A stretch of DNA of 64,000 nucleotides from Pseudomonas fluorescens (GCF_001307275.1 NZ_CP012831.1:2534501-2598500); one strand, 5' to 3'. Counted from the stretch's first letter, positions 1-9,685 are shown. Numbers and translations are program-made. The notes: generated from the letters alone by a model not told the origin.

Positions 1-541
1 TTTCTACCGACTCCAATGCAAACGTCTCGTCGTTGAGCATCTCATCGAACGTGTGATGGACCACTTCATCGAGTTGATTGGCAAATGCCTCACCGATCAA
101 CTGGTGAGCGATCAGATTGGCGACCGTCATGTCCAAGGGGATCAATGGCTGGCCGAAATGCTTGATGTACAGGTCGTTGACCTCTTCGACGAACCGATGG
201 GCCAGGTAGGCTTCGTCCAGGAGGCTGTCGAGCCCGACATGCCCGGCCATGATGGTCGGCGGCTGGAGGAAGTACTGTTCGGCAATCTTCAGTACCGGTT
301 TGATCTGCGACTCGATACCCGCCTCCCTGGCGACATCATTGGCGGCATCCAGCAGGTCGGGGACTTCATCAATGTAGGCGGCGACAAAACGCGCCAGGAC
401 GTCGTTGGCGTTCGCGTCCGGCAATTGAATGGCTCGGTGCAGGTTCGGCAGTTGGGCCGTCAACTGACGGCTCAACTGGCCGGTCTCGGCTTCGTGTTGT
501 TGGGCTTTTTGGATCTGCTCGCGCAATGCGGCGGTGTTCAT
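1..541 (-). CDS. Conserved hypothetical protein upstream of coxB, 3' end outside window
   Basis: The reverse strand is open from an ATG at 541 to the window edge (180 codons visible, no stop). The start is preceded by a TGGAG-type ribosome site. The protein begins MNTAALREQIQKAQ and looks like a soluble, mostly helical, acidic protein with no membrane segment or signal peptide. Its place, divergent from coxB, matches the hypothetical gene PA0104 beside the aa3 oxidase cluster of P. aeruginosa. I recognise no catalytic motif and assign no function. The C-terminus is missing because the window cuts the gene. Confidence 0.8.
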   Translation of the reverse strand, partial: MNTAALREQIQKAQQHEAETGQLSRQLTAQLPNLHRAIQLPDANANDVLARFVAAYIDEVPDLLDAANDVAREAGIESQIKPVLKIAEQYFLQPPTIMAGHVGLDSLLDEAYLAHRFVEEVNDLYIKHFGQPLIPLDMTVANLIAHQLIGEAFANQLDEVVHHTFDEMLNDETFALESVE

Positions 542-914
542 GACAACTCCAGGAAACAAAGGCAAAGAAATAGGGAAGACATAACTTAGCTGGCCCAAAA
601 ACACTCCTAAGACCTATTTTTCATAACCGCCTCATCCTTGCTGCGTCGCAGTTATATCGGTTTGCCATCACTCAGGCTCGCATCCTTCTCCATTCGTGGG
701 CTCTAGCGCAAGCCCCGGCTGTTTCAAACGATTTACGCCATCGCGTTGCGAGGTTGCAGGTGCTGTCTATACTCGGGTTGGAATGGAGTTAGCTGATGAA
801 CCCGATACATAGGCAGCAAGGCACGGCGGTCGAGTTCGTAGTCTGATGTAGCCGCTCTCCCTTGCCGCAGGCGTTACGCCTACGGGATAACAAGAACGAT
901 AAGGGGAACCCGCA
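542..914. promoter_or_regulatory. Divergent intergenic region with putative coxB promoter and leader hairpin
   Basis: This 373-base gap holds no convincing gene. A sigma70-like pair TTGCGA (746-751) and TATACT (768-773) with a 16-base spacer points toward coxB. A hairpin at 865-885 (CCGCAGGCG, loop TTA, CGCCTACGG) lies in the inferred coxB leader, just before the AAGGGG ribosome site at about 900-905. Promoter assignment is by eye; the hairpin is seen directly and its role is unknown. Confidence 0.4.
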
Positions 915-2042
915 ATGACGCGACATCCACACGTATGGATGGGCCTCCTGTTGTGGTCGATTTTCAGCCAGGCGCAAGCGGCCTGGACTGTGAATATGGC
1001 GCCTGGAGCGACACAGATCAGCAACGCAGTGTTCGACCTGCACATGACCATCTTCTGGATCTGTGTGGTCATCGGCATCATCGTCTTCGGCGCCATGTTC
1101 TGGTCGATGATGATGCACCGCCGTTCAACCGGCCAGAATGCCGCGCATTTCCACGAAAACACTCGCGTCGAAATCCTCTGGACCATCGTGCCCTTCGTGA
1201 TCCTGGTGCTGATGGCGATTCCCGCCACCGCCACCTTGATCAAGATGTACGACTCCAGCGAGTCGGACATCGATATCCAGATCACTGGCTATCAATGGAA
1301 GTGGCACTACAAGTACCTGGGCCAGGACGTCGAGTTCTTCAGCAACCTGGCGACCCCCGCCGAACAGATCCATAACCAGAGCGCCAAGGGCGAGCATTAC
1401 CTGCTGGAGGTCGACAAGCCGCTGGTGCTGCCGGTCGATGCCAAGGTGCGCTTTCTGGTGACCTCCGCCGACGTGATCCACTCCTGGTGGGTGCCGGCCT
1501 TCGCGGTCAAGCGCGATGCGATCCCCGGGTTCGTCAACGAAGCCTGGACCCGTGTCGACAAGCCCGGCCTGTACCGCGGCCAATGCGCCGAGCTGTGCGG
1601 CAAGGACCACGGTTTCATGCCGATCGTGGTGGAGGTCAAGAGCAAGCCCGACTATGAAAAATGGCTGGGCGAACGCAAGGCCGAAGCCGCGCAGCTCAAA
1701 GAGCTGACCAGCAAGGAATGGACGCTCGAAGAACTCAAGGAACGTGGCGACAAGGTCTACCACACCACCTGCGTGGCCTGTCACCAGGCCGAAGGCCAGG
1801 GTCTGCCACCGATGTTCCCGGCGCTCAAGGGTTCGAAGATCGCCACCGGGCCCAAGGCTGATCACCTGAGCCTCGTCTTCCACGGCAAGCCCGGCACGTC
1901 CATGGCCGCGTTCGGCAAGCAGCTGTCGGAAGTCGATATCGCCGCGGTCGTGACCTATGAACGCAACGCCTGGGGCAACAACAAGGGCGACATGGTTACG
2001 CCTAAAGAAGTGCTGGAACTCAAACAGGCGGAAAGCAAATGA
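915..2042 (+). CDS. coxB: Cytochrome c oxidase (aa3) subunit II with fused cytochrome c domain
   Basis: Subunit II of the aa3 terminal oxidase accepts electrons from cytochrome c and passes them through CuA to subunit I. Residues 1-22 form a signal peptide ending AQA, and two membrane helices follow (about 40-65 and 85-110). The periplasmic cupredoxin domain carries the CuA ligands H189, C224, C228, H232 and M235 (core CAELCGKDHGFM). A C-terminal extension holds a covalent heme site CVACH (C286, C289, H290) and a likely axial Met in GTSMAAFG, so this is the caa3-like fused form. At 375 aa it fits the Pseudomonas family. It is the first gene of the oxidase cluster, 82 bases before coxA. Confidence 0.97.
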   Translation: MTRHPHVWMGLLLWSIFSQAQAAWTVNMAPGATQISNAVFDLHMTIFWICVVIGIIVFGAMFWSMMMHRRSTGQNAAHFHENTRVEILWTIVPFVILVLMAIPATATLIKMYDSSESDIDIQITGYQWKWHYKYLGQDVEFFSNLATPAEQIHNQSAKGEHYLLEVDKPLVLPVDAKVRFLVTSADVIHSWWVPAFAVKRDAIPGFVNEAWTRVDKPGLYRGQCAELCGKDHGFMPIVVEVKSKPDYEKWLGERKAEAAQLKELTSKEWTLEELKERGDKVYHTTCVACHQAEGQGLPPMFPALKGSKIATGPKADHLSLVFHGKPGTSMAAFGKQLSEVDIAAVVTYERNAWGNNKGDMVTPKEVLELKQAESK

Positions 2043-2124
2043 GCCGGCCTGACGTGTGTTCCCGTAACCGGTCGGGGCTCATCGCCCCGCGCCGTCCAGC
2101 CCACTCGTTCGAAGGAGACAGGAC

Positions 2125-3717
2125 ATGAGTGCTGTGATCGATGACCACGGTCATGCCGGTGCCGACCACGCCCACGGCCCCGCCAAGGGCCTGATGCGCT
2201 GGGTGCTGACCACCAACCACAAGGATATCGGCACGCTGTACCTGTGGTTCGCTTTCTCAATGTTCCTGCTGGGCGGTTCGTTCGCCATGGTGATCCGCGC
2301 CGAGCTGTTCCAGCCCGGCCTGCAGATCGTGCAGCCGGAATTCTTCAACCAGATGACCACCATGCACGGCCTGGTGATGGTCTTCGGCGCGGTGATGCCG
2401 GCGTTCGTCGGCCTCGCCAACTGGATGATCCCGCTGATGATCGGCGCGCCGGACATGGCCCTGCCGCGCATGAACAACTTCAGCTTCTGGCTGTTGCCGG
2501 CGGCGTTCCTGATGCTGGTGTCAACGCTGTTCACCCCGGGGGGCGGGCCGAACTTCGGCTGGACCTTCTACGCACCACTGTCCACCACCTATGCGCCGGA
2601 AAGCGTGACGTTCTTCATCTTCGCCATCCACCTGATGGGCATCAGCTCGATCATGGGCGCGATCAACGTGATCGCCACCATCCTCAACCTGCGAGCCCCC
2701 GGCATGACCCTGATGAAAATGCCGCTGTTCGTCTGGACCTGGCTGATCACCGCGTTCCTGCTGATCGCGGTGATGCCGGTGCTGGCCGGCTGCGTGACGA
2801 TGATGCTGATGGACATCCACTTCGGCACTAGCTTCTTCAGTGCCGCCGGTGGCGGTGACCCGGTGCTGTTCCAGCACGTGTTCTGGTTCTTCGGCCACCC
2901 CGAGGTGTACATCATGATCCTGCCGGCCTTCGGTGCCGTCAGCTCGATCATCCCGGCGTTCTCGCGCAAGCCGTTGTTCGGCTACACCTCGATGGTCTAC
3001 GCCACGGCCGCCATCGCGTTCCTGTCGTTCATCGTCTGGGCGCACCACATGTTCGTGGTCGGCATTCCGCTGGTGGGCGAGCTGTTCTTCATGTACGCCA
3101 CCCTGCTGATCGCCGTGCCCACCGGGGTGAAGGTGTTCAACTGGGCCAGCACCATGTGGCAAGGCTCGCTGACCTTCGAGACGCCGATGCTGTTTGCCGT
3201 GGCGTTCGTGATCCTGTTTTCCATTGGTGGTTTCTCCGGGCTGATGCTGGCCATCGCCCCGGCGGACTTCCAGTACCAGGACACCTACTTCGTGGTCGCG
3301 CATTTCCACTATGTGCTGGTGCCCGGCGCGATCTTCGGGATCTTCGCCTCGGCCTACTACTGGCTGCCGAAATGGACCGGCCACATGTACGACGAAACCC
3401 TCGGCAAGCTGCACTTCTGGCTGTCGTTCATCGGCATGAACCTGGCGTTCTTCCCGATGCACTTCGTCGGCCTGGCGGGCATGCCCCGGCGGATTCCCGA
3501 CTACAACCTGCAGTTCGCCGACTTCAACATGGTCTCGTCCATCGGCGCGTTCATGTTCGGCACCACGCAGATCTTCTTCCTGTTCATCGTGATCAAGACC
3601 ATCCGCGGCGGCCCACCCGCACCGGCCAAGCCTTGGGACGGTGCCGAAGGGCTGGAGTGGAGCGTGCCGTCGCCGGCGCCGTACCACACCTTTACTACGC
3701 CGCCGGAAGTGAAATAG
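2125..3717 (+). CDS. coxA: Cytochrome c oxidase (aa3) subunit I
   Basis: This is the catalytic heme-copper subunit that reduces O2 to water and pumps protons, with about twelve membrane helices. All metal ligands are visible: H81 and H395 for low-spin heme a, H258 of GHPEVY and H307/H308 for CuB, H393 for heme a3, and the cross-linking Tyr262. The glutamate of GHPEVY and the K- and D-channel segments look normal. The start ATG follows GAAGGAGACAGGAC, a strong ribosome site. At 530 aa it has the usual length. A REP pair separates it from cox11, which may trim or stabilise the coxBA end of the transcript. Confidence 0.98.
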   Translation: MSAVIDDHGHAGADHAHGPAKGLMRWVLTTNHKDIGTLYLWFAFSMFLLGGSFAMVIRAELFQPGLQIVQPEFFNQMTTMHGLVMVFGAVMPAFVGLANWMIPLMIGAPDMALPRMNNFSFWLLPAAFLMLVSTLFTPGGGPNFGWTFYAPLSTTYAPESVTFFIFAIHLMGISSIMGAINVIATILNLRAPGMTLMKMPLFVWTWLITAFLLIAVMPVLAGCVTMMLMDIHFGTSFFSAAGGGDPVLFQHVFWFFGHPEVYIMILPAFGAVSSIIPAFSRKPLFGYTSMVYATAAIAFLSFIVWAHHMFVVGIPLVGELFFMYATLLIAVPTGVKVFNWASTMWQGSLTFETPMLFAVAFVILFSIGGFSGLMLAIAPADFQYQDTYFVVAHFHYVLVPGAIFGIFASAYYWLPKWTGHMYDETLGKLHFWLSFIGMNLAFFPMHFVGLAGMPRRIPDYNLQFADFNMVSSIGAFMFGTTQIFFLFIVIKTIRGGPPAPAKPWDGAEGLEWSVPSPAPYHTFTTPPEVK

Positions 3718-3735
3718 ATGACACCGGGGCCTTAT

Positions 3736-3812
3736 GTGGGAGCGAGCTTGCTCGCGATGGCAGCGACTCGGTGTGTCAGACACACCGCTATCGCGAGCAA
3801 GCTCGCTCCCAC
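3736..3812. repeat. REP pair inside the cox operon
   Basis: Two inverted copies of the GTGGGAGCGAGCTTGCTC element face each other at 3736-3758 and 3790-3812 and can form one long imperfect hairpin between coxA and cox11. Such pairs are common in Pseudomonas intergenic DNA and are mobilised by RAYT transposases; none is encoded here. Confidence 0.9.
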
Positions 3813-3838
3813 AGGGTTCTTGGTAGGGACTGGAAATC

Positions 3839-4390
3839 ATGGCTGATTCGATTTCGCTGAAGAAACTGGTCACCCGCCTGCTGCTGGTGGTGGTGGCCAT
3901 GTTCATCTTCGGGTTTGCCCTGGTGCCGATCTACGACGTGATGTGCAAGGCGTTCGGCATCAACGGCAAGACCGCCGGGCAGTACGAAGGCGAGCAGACC
4001 GTCGATGAGTCGCGCCAGGTTCGCGTGCAGTTCCTGTCGACCAATTCGGTGGACATGCCCTGGGACTTCTACCCCAAGGGCGATCAGTTGGTGGTCCAGC
4101 CGGGGGCGGTGAACGAAATGGTCTTTGTCGCCCACAACCCCACCGACCGGCCGATGAGTGCCCAGGCGGTGCCGAGCATCGCACCGAGCACCGCGGCGGC
4201 GTATTTCCACAAGACCGAATGTTTTTGTTTTACCCAGCAAGTGCTGCAACCCGGCGAACGCATCGAAATGCCCATGCGCTTCATCGTTGACCGGGACATG
4301 CCCAAGGAAGTGAAGCACCTGACGCTGTCCTACACGCTGTTCGATATCACCGCTCGTCATCCACCGGTGGCTTTAAACACTGACCGATAG
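3839..4390 (+). CDS. ctaG: Cytochrome c oxidase assembly protein Cox11/CtaG
   Basis: Cox11 delivers copper to the CuB site of subunit I. The 183-aa product has one N-terminal membrane helix (about residues 12-32) and a periplasmic immunoglobulin-like domain with the copper-binding ECFCFTQQ segment that defines the family. The order coxB-coxA-cox11-coxC is the usual one. The ATG follows AGGGACTGGAAATC, a moderate ribosome site just beyond the REP pair. Confidence 0.95.
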   Translation: MADSISLKKLVTRLLLVVVAMFIFGFALVPIYDVMCKAFGINGKTAGQYEGEQTVDESRQVRVQFLSTNSVDMPWDFYPKGDQLVVQPGAVNEMVFVAHNPTDRPMSAQAVPSIAPSTAAAYFHKTECFCFTQQVLQPGERIEMPMRFIVDRDMPKEVKHLTLSYTLFDITARHPPVALNTDR

Positions 4391-4414
4391 CGTGCCCGAT
4401 AAGGAGAACAATAA

Positions 4415-5302
4415 ATGGCAACTCACGAACACTATTACGTTCCGGCCCAGAGCAAATGGCCGATCATCGCCACGGTCGGGATGTTCGTCACGGTGTATGG
4501 CCTGGCGACCTGGTTCAACGACCTGAAAGCCGCCCGGCCCGAATCCCACGGCCCGCTGATCTTTTTCGTCGGCGGCCTGCTGGTGGCCTACATGCTGTTC
4601 GGCTGGTTCGGCGCGGTGATCAAGGAAAGCCGCGCCGGGCTGTACAGCGCCCAGCTTGACCGCTCGTTCCGCTGGGGCATGAGCTGGTTCATCTTTTCCG
4701 AGGTGATGTTTTTCATCGCGTTCTTCGGCGCCCTGTTCTATGTGCGCATGATCTCCGCGCCCGGCCTGGCGGGTGAAGGCACCAAGGGCCTGTCACACAT
4801 GCTCTGGCCGAGCTTCGAGTTCGCCTGGCCGTTGCTGAACAACCCCGATCCAAAACTCTTCCCGGCGCCCAAGGACGTCATCAGCCCCTGGGGCTTGCCG
4901 CTGCTCAACACGGTGCTGCTGGTCAGTTCCAGCGTCACCGTCACCATCGCCCACCATGCCCTGAAAAAAGGCCATCGTGGCGCGTTGAAACTCTGGCTGG
5001 CGATCACCGTACTGCTGGGTTGTGCCTTCCTGGGCTTCCAGGCCGAGGAATACATCCACGCGTATAAAGAGCTGGGCCTGACCCTGGGCTCCGGCGTCTA
5101 TGGCGCGACCTTCTTCATGCTCACCGGCTTCCACGGCGCCCACGTCACCATCGGCACGATCATTTTGTTCGTGATGCTGATGCGGATCATGCGCGGGCAC
5201 TTCGACAACGAGCACCAGTTCGGCTTCGAGGCGGCGAGCTGGTACTGGCACTTCGTCGATGTGGTGTGGATCGGCCTGTTCATCTTCGTCTACGTGCTCT
5301 GA
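4415..5302 (+). CDS. coxC: Cytochrome c oxidase (aa3) subunit III
   Basis: Subunit III stabilises the aa3 complex and its proton uptake. The 295-aa protein begins MATHEHYYVP and shows seven predicted membrane helices. It has the family segments WFIFSEVMFFIAFFGALFY, LTGFHGAHVTIGT and WYWHFVDVVWIGLF. A good ribosome site (AAGGAG) precedes the ATG. It follows cox11 by 24 bases and ends the forward subunit genes; the short reverse gene next to it interrupts the forward run. Confidence 0.97.
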   Translation: MATHEHYYVPAQSKWPIIATVGMFVTVYGLATWFNDLKAARPESHGPLIFFVGGLLVAYMLFGWFGAVIKESRAGLYSAQLDRSFRWGMSWFIFSEVMFFIAFFGALFYVRMISAPGLAGEGTKGLSHMLWPSFEFAWPLLNNPDPKLFPAPKDVISPWGLPLLNTVLLVSSSVTVTIAHHALKKGHRGALKLWLAITVLLGCAFLGFQAEEYIHAYKELGLTLGSGVYGATFFMLTGFHGAHVTIGTIILFVMLMRIMRGHFDNEHQFGFEAASWYWHFVDVVWIGLFIFVYVL

Positions 5303-5310
5303 GGCAAACG

Positions 5311-5523
5311 CTACCAGGGCGCGTGGGACACCAACTGGCCGCTGAAGAAACCCCAGGCGATCAGGCCGACGGTGACGGCGGCCAGGCTGACCCGGATCGC
5401 CAGGGCGATGACCAGGCGATTGGAACTGCTGTCGTCCTTGACCAGAAAAAACAGGCCGCTGAACAGGCTGGCAATCGTGGCAATCAGCATCAGGACGATG
5501 GCTGCTTTTAGCATCAGGAACAC
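5311..5523 (-). CDS. Twin transmembrane protein, DUF2909 family
   Basis: A 70-aa protein with two hydrophobic segments (about residues 2-24 and 37-62) joined by a short polar turn (VKDDSSSNR). This two-helix architecture is the DUF2909 family found between coxC and SURF1 in Pseudomonas. It is encoded against the oxidase genes, tail to tail with coxC, with 8 bases between stops. Function is unknown; its conserved position suggests a link to oxidase assembly or stability, which is inference. Confidence 0.85.
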   Translation of the reverse strand: MFLMLKAAIVLMLIATIASLFSGLFFLVKDDSSSNRLVIALAIRVSLAAVTVGLIAWGFFSGQLVSHAPW

Positions 5524-5584
5524 TCCGGGGGGACGCGATGCACGTGAGTATAGCTATCCCGTTCGATGGCTTTCGGACGGCACC

Positions 5585-6322
5585 ATGAAAGGTTTCCGGC
5601 CAGGCATCGTGCCGTCTTTGGTGGTGGCCGTGCTGGTGCCGGTGATGGTGTGCCTGGGGTTCTGGCAATTGAGCCGGGGCGAACAGAAGCGTGTGCTCAT
5701 GGACACTTACGCCGAGCGCCGCGTGGCGCCGCCGTTGGACAGCACCGAGCTGGCGCACACCAGCGACCCGGCCTTTCGAGCGGTCACGCTGCAGGGCCAG
5801 TTCGACGCCGAGCACAGCATCCTGCTGGATAACCGCCAACACGACGGCAAGGTCGGCGTCGAATTGCTGCAGCCGTTCCTCGACCACCGCACCGGGCTGT
5901 GGCTGCTGGTCAATCGCGGCTGGCTGCCCTGGCCGGACCGGCGCACCCCGCCGGTCTTCGACACGCCGGAACAACCCGTCAACCTCCAGGCCTGGGTTTA
6001 TGTCGCACCGGGCGCGACGTTCCAGCTCCACCCCGACCCGGCGGGCGCCCCCTGGCCGCGACTGGTCACTGCCATCGAGCCGGACAAGCTCTGGGCCGAC
6101 CTGGGCCGCAGCGGCTTCGCCTATGAAATGCGCCAACAAAGCGGCCCCGGCGCCTACCGGACCGATTGGCCGGTGGTGGCCATGGGGCCGGAAAAACACC
6201 TCGGTTATGCCGTGCAGTGGTTCGCCATGGCGGCGGCCCTGTTCGGCCTTTTTCTTTATCTCGGATGGCACAACGCAGGGAGACACCATGGGAAGCACCA
6301 TGAATCCAACCAACACGTCTGA
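5585..6322 (+). CDS. SURF1 family oxidase assembly protein
   Basis: SURF1 helps insert heme A into cytochrome oxidase. The 245-aa product has an N-terminal helix (LVVAVLVPVMVCLGFWQL, from about residue 12) and a C-terminal helix (WFAMAAALFGLFLYLGW) flanking a periplasmic domain containing LLDNRQHDGKVGVELLQP and LLVNRGWLPW, both typical of the family. The frame is open further upstream, but the first ATG that fits the family is at 5585 (MKGFRPGI). The end overlaps the next gene by 35 bases, which suggests translational coupling. Confidence 0.93.
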   Translation: MKGFRPGIVPSLVVAVLVPVMVCLGFWQLSRGEQKRVLMDTYAERRVAPPLDSTELAHTSDPAFRAVTLQGQFDAEHSILLDNRQHDGKVGVELLQPFLDHRTGLWLLVNRGWLPWPDRRTPPVFDTPEQPVNLQAWVYVAPGATFQLHPDPAGAPWPRLVTAIEPDKLWADLGRSGFAYEMRQQSGPGAYRTDWPVVAMGPEKHLGYAVQWFAMAAALFGLFLYLGWHNAGRHHGKHHESNQHV

Positions 6323-6881
6323 GGCGCCCGCGGCACACAACCGTCGCAAGGGCCGCGTGCAATTGCTGCTGATCGTGCTGGGGGTGATCGGCCCGATGAT
6401 CCTGGCCACCGGCATGTACAAGTTCCAGTTCTGGGTGCCCGACAGCCGCAGCTACCACGGCGAACTGATCGGCACCGGCCAGACCCGCGCCGAGATTGGC
6501 GTGCAGGCCGATGAACAGCGCTGGCAGATCCTGGTCACGGCGCCACAGGAATGCTCAGTGGATTGCCGGCAACTGGTGTACCTGGCCCGGCAGGTGCAGA
6601 TCGGCCTCGGCCGCGACGCCTCCCGCGCCAGCCACGCCTTGGCTATCGCACAACCGCTGGACGCTGAATATGACGGGCAATTGCAGCGCGAATACCCGCA
6701 ATTGCAACGTTATCCACTGGACCTGCCGGCCTATCAGAAAGGCGCCCAGGGCTCCGGCGGCGCCCAACTGTGGATCATCGACCCCCACAGCAACCTGGTG
6801 CTGCGCTACGACGCCCGGGTCAAGGGCAAGGACCTGCTCAACGACCTGCGCCATTTGCTGAAACTGTCGAACATCGGATGA
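6288..6881 (+). CDS. Conserved membrane-anchored protein of the oxidase cluster (PA0111-like)
   Basis: A 197-aa protein with one N-terminal membrane helix (LLLIVLGVIGPMILATGMYKF, written here as about residues 28-47) and a periplasmic domain containing a Cys pair in APQECSVDCRQL. The Cys-x3-Cys pair and the C-terminal phrase WIIDPHSNLVLRYD recall thioredoxin-like SCO relatives, so copper or redox work in oxidase assembly is plausible but unproven. The start at 6288 follows AGGGAG; a second in-frame ATG at 6300 is possible. Position and length match PA0111 of P. aeruginosa. Confidence 0.85.
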   Translation: MGSTMNPTNTSEAPAAHNRRKGRVQLLLIVLGVIGPMILATGMYKFQFWVPDSRSYHGELIGTGQTRAEIGVQADEQRWQILVTAPQECSVDCRQLVYLARQVQIGLGRDASRASHALAIAQPLDAEYDGQLQREYPQLQRYPLDLPAYQKGAQGSGGAQLWIIDPHSNLVLRYDARVKGKDLLNDLRHLLKLSNIG

Positions 6882-6891
6882 GGGCATCGAC

Positions 6892-7971
6892 ATGGCCAAA
6901 CCTGGATTTCGCCTCGCGCTGTTTGCCACGCTGCTGGCATTGATCGTCGTCCTGCTGGGCGCCTACACCCGGCTGACCCACGCCGGTCTCGGCTGCCCCG
7001 ACTGGCCCGGTTGCTACGGGTTCATCAGCGTGCCCAAGAGCGAAGCCCAACTGGCCCATGCCGAGTTGCACTTTCCCGACACCCCGGTGGAAGCCCACAA
7101 GGGCTGGAACGAGATGGTCCATCGCTACTTCGCCGGGGCCTTGGGCTTGATGATCGTAGCGTTGGCGGCACGGTCCTGGATGAACCGCCACCGCCCGGGC
7201 CAACCATTGAAGTTGCCGCTATTTCTGCTGGCGGTGGTCTTCGCGCAAGCGGCATTCGGCATGTGGACCGTGACCCTCAAGCTGTGGCCCCAAGTGGTCA
7301 CCGGGCATTTGCTGGGCGGCTTCGCGACGTTGAGCCTGTTGTTCCTGCTGACCTTGCGATTATCCGGCGTGCTGCCGGCGCTGACCGTGCCCAAGCGCCT
7401 GCAACATTGGGCCACCGCCGGGCTGCTGCTGGTGATCGGCCAGATCGCCCTCGGCGGCTGGGTCAGCTCCAATTACGCCGCCGTGGCCTGCATCGATTTC
7501 CCCACCTGCCACGGCCAATGGCTGCCACCGGCCGACTTTGCCAACGGTTTCCACCTGACCCAGCACATCGGCCCCAACTATCTGGGCGGGCAACTGGACA
7601 GCGACGCCCGCACCGCCATCCACCTGACCCACCGCATCGGTGCCTTACTGGTGACCGTGGTGCTGCTGGGCCTGGCCTGGCAATTGAAGACCGTCGGCAT
7701 GACCCGGCTGGCCGGCCTGGTGTTGATCGCACTAGGAGCGCAAATCACCCTGGGCATCAGCAACGTGCTGTTCCATCTGCCGTTGCCGGTGGCCGTCGCC
7801 CACAACGCCGGGGGCGCCGCACTGCTGCTGACCCTGGTCTTGGTCAACTATCACGCCCGTACCAGCCTGGTCCGGGTCAAGCATCAAGTCCCGCTGCGCT
7901 GGCGGTTCAACCCGCATAAACACGGCGCCAGCCCCCTAACAATAAAAGGAGAGATGCCATGGCAACCTTGA
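6892..7971 (+). CDS. ctaA: Heme A synthase (COX15/CtaA)
   Basis: This enzyme oxidises the C8 methyl of heme O to the formyl group of heme A. The 359-aa protein has eight predicted helices and the family sequences [20 protein letters not shown] near the N-terminus, the EMVHRYFAG segment and a second-half LTHRIGALL segment, giving the paired heme-ligand histidines. A cysteine pair (CIDFPTCHG) lies in a periplasmic loop. It starts 10 bases after the preceding gene and overlaps cyoE by 13 bases, so the heme O and heme A steps are translationally coupled. Confidence 0.96.
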   Translation: MAKPGFRLALFATLLALIVVLLGAYTRLTHAGLGCPDWPGCYGFISVPKSEAQLAHAELHFPDTPVEAHKGWNEMVHRYFAGALGLMIVALAARSWMNRHRPGQPLKLPLFLLAVVFAQAAFGMWTVTLKLWPQVVTGHLLGGFATLSLLFLLTLRLSGVLPALTVPKRLQHWATAGLLLVIGQIALGGWVSSNYAAVACIDFPTCHGQWLPPADFANGFHLTQHIGPNYLGGQLDSDARTAIHLTHRIGALLVTVVLLGLAWQLKTVGMTRLAGLVLIALGAQITLGISNVLFHLPLPVAVAHNAGGAALLLTLVLVNYHARTSLVRVKHQVPLRWRFNPHKHGASPLTIKGEMPWQP

Positions 7972-8858
7972 CCGGTGAACGCCACAGCCAAGCGATATGG
8001 CGCGATTACCTGGAGCTGACCAAGCCGAAAGTGGTGGTGCTGATGCTGATCACCTCGCTGGTGGGCATGTTCCTCGCCACCCGCGCTGGCGTGCCGTGGA
8101 CGGTGCTGGTGTTCGGCAACCTGGGCATCGCCCTGTGTGCCGGCGGCGCGGCAGCGGTCAACCATGTGGTGGACCGGCGCATCGACGCAGTCATGGCCCG
8201 CACCCACAAACGGCCACTGGCCGAAGGGCGGATCTCCCCCGCCGCCGCGCTGACCTTCGCCCTGGCCCTGGCCGTGATCGGCCAAGCCTTGCTGCTAGCC
8301 TTCACCAACCCACTGACGGCCTGGCTGACCCTCGCCTCACTCCTGGGTTATGCGGTGGTCTATACCGGCTTCCTCAAGCGCGCAACGCCGCAGAACATCG
8401 TCATCGGCGGCCTCGCCGGCGCGGCGCCGCCATTGCTGGGCTGGGTGGCGGCCACCGGGCATGTCAGCGCCGAACCGCTGTTGTTGGTGCTGATCATCTT
8501 CGCCTGGACCCCACCGCACTTCTGGGCCCTGGCGATCCACCGCAAAGAGGAATACGCCAAGGCCGACATCCCGATGCTGCCGGTGACCCACGGCGAGCAC
8601 TACACCAAGATCCATATCCTGCTCTACACCCTGGTGCTGCTGGCGGTGAGCCTGATGCCGTTCGTGATCCATATGAGCGGGATGCTCTATCTTGTCTGCG
8701 CGCTCGTACTGGGCGCCAGGTTCCTGCAATGGGCCGTGGTGTTGTACCGTGGCAGTCGGCCGCACGCGGCGATCAATACGTTCAAGTACTCTATCTACTA
8801 CTTGTTCCTGCTGTTCATCGCCCTGCTTGTAGATCATTACTTACTGTTGAGCCTATGA
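7959..8858 (+). CDS. cyoE: Protoheme IX farnesyltransferase (heme O synthase)
   Basis: A UbiA-family prenyltransferase that adds farnesyl to protoheme to make heme O, the substrate of ctaA. The 299-aa integral membrane protein has the Mg-diphosphate motif [20 protein letters not shown] near residues 67-87, and a second polar motif including [16 protein letters not shown]. The start is preceded by AAAAGGAGAGATGCC, inside the end of ctaA. Its stop overlaps the SCO start as ATGA. Confidence 0.96.
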   Translation: MATLTGERHSQAIWRDYLELTKPKVVVLMLITSLVGMFLATRAGVPWTVLVFGNLGIALCAGGAAAVNHVVDRRIDAVMARTHKRPLAEGRISPAAALTFALALAVIGQALLLAFTNPLTAWLTLASLLGYAVVYTGFLKRATPQNIVIGGLAGAAPPLLGWVAATGHVSAEPLLLVLIIFAWTPPHFWALAIHRKEEYAKADIPMLPVTHGEHYTKIHILLYTLVLLAVSLMPFVIHMSGMLYLVCALVLGARFLQWAVVLYRGSRPHAAINTFKYSIYYLFLLFIALLVDHYLLLSL

Positions 8859-9490
8859 CTCGAACCCAGAAAACCGTCTTCATCCTCGTGGCCGTGATCG
8901 CGTTGATCCTCGGCCTGACCATCAACAAGGTGCTGTCCGGCAAAGGCCAGGGCGACCCGACCGCGCTGATCGACGCCGGCATCATCCTGCTGCCCCAGAG
9001 CCGCAACCTGCCGGACGTGAAAATGACCGACCAGGACGGCCAGCCCGTAGCGATGGACGGACTGAAAGACAAATGGAGCCTGCTGTTCTTCGGCTACACC
9101 TTCTGCCCGGACATCTGCCCCACCACCCTCGCCCAACTGCGCCAGATCAAAAGCGAGTTGCCGAAAGAAGCTGTGGATAAGTTGCAGATCGTACTGGTCA
9201 GCGTCGACCCGAACCGCGACACGCCCAAGCAGTTGAAGCAGTACCTGGGGTACTTTGATCCGCAGTTCGTGGGGTTGACGGCTTCATCGGTCGAAGACCT
9301 GCAGAAACTGGCGAATGCGGTGAGTATTCCGTTTATTCCGGCGGATACCAGTAAGCCCAATTACACGGTTGATCACAGCGGCAACCTCGCCGTGATCGGG
9401 CCGGACGGTACTCAACGTGGGTTTATTCGGGCGCCGTTGAATAATCAGAAGTTGGTGGCGCAGTTGCCGGAGATGCTGAAGCGTAAATAG
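8855..9490 (+). CDS. SCO1/SenC family copper chaperone
   Basis: SCO proteins insert copper into the CuA site of subunit II. The 211-aa product has an N-terminal membrane anchor (about residues 8-26) and a periplasmic thioredoxin fold with the copper motif CPDIC in [19 protein letters not shown] and the distal His of [12 protein letters not shown]. The ATG overlaps the cyoE stop (ATGA), so this is the last gene of the operon. It matches PA0114 (senC). Downstream lies a REP element, not an obvious terminator. Confidence 0.95.
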   Translation: MTRTQKTVFILVAVIALILGLTINKVLSGKGQGDPTALIDAGIILLPQSRNLPDVKMTDQDGQPVAMDGLKDKWSLLFFGYTFCPDICPTTLAQLRQIKSELPKEAVDKLQIVLVSVDPNRDTPKQLKQYLGYFDPQFVGLTASSVEDLQKLANAVSIPFIPADTSKPNYTVDHSGNLAVIGPDGTQRGFIRAPLNNQKLVAQLPEMLKRK

Positions 9491-9566
9491 CGCCTCCAGA
9501 GGCACACCGCTCAGCTAAGCCATGCCGATTCCTTGTGGCGAGGAAGTCCCTTGTGGCAATGAAATT

Positions 9567-9610
9567 GTGGCGAGGGAGCTTGCTCCCGCTGGGCTGCGCA
9601 GCAGCCCCCC
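9567..9610. repeat. REP element, GTGGCGAGGGAGC type
   Basis: A GTGGCGAGGGAGCTTGCTCC arm followed by GCTGGGCTGCGCAGCAGCCC, which folds on itself. Degenerate GTGGCGAGG fragments precede it at about 9535-9560. It marks the border between the oxidase operon and the accessory region. Confidence 0.75.
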
Positions 9611-9685
9611 AAAAGGCTGAATGCGATCTACATGGCACAACGCGGCGGCGGCTCGGTAGATTTAGCTTTGCTCATAGCAAGAACC

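Noticed and set aside
53..589. 178-codon forward ORF at the left edge
   Set aside because: It is the antisense shadow of the reverse gene that starts at 541 with a ribosome site and a normal protein sequence.
2521..3906. 461-codon reverse ORF over coxA
   Set aside because: Codon-bias shadow of a GC-rich gene; its translation is low-complexity and His/Arg/Glu-rich, whereas coxA has all its metal ligands.
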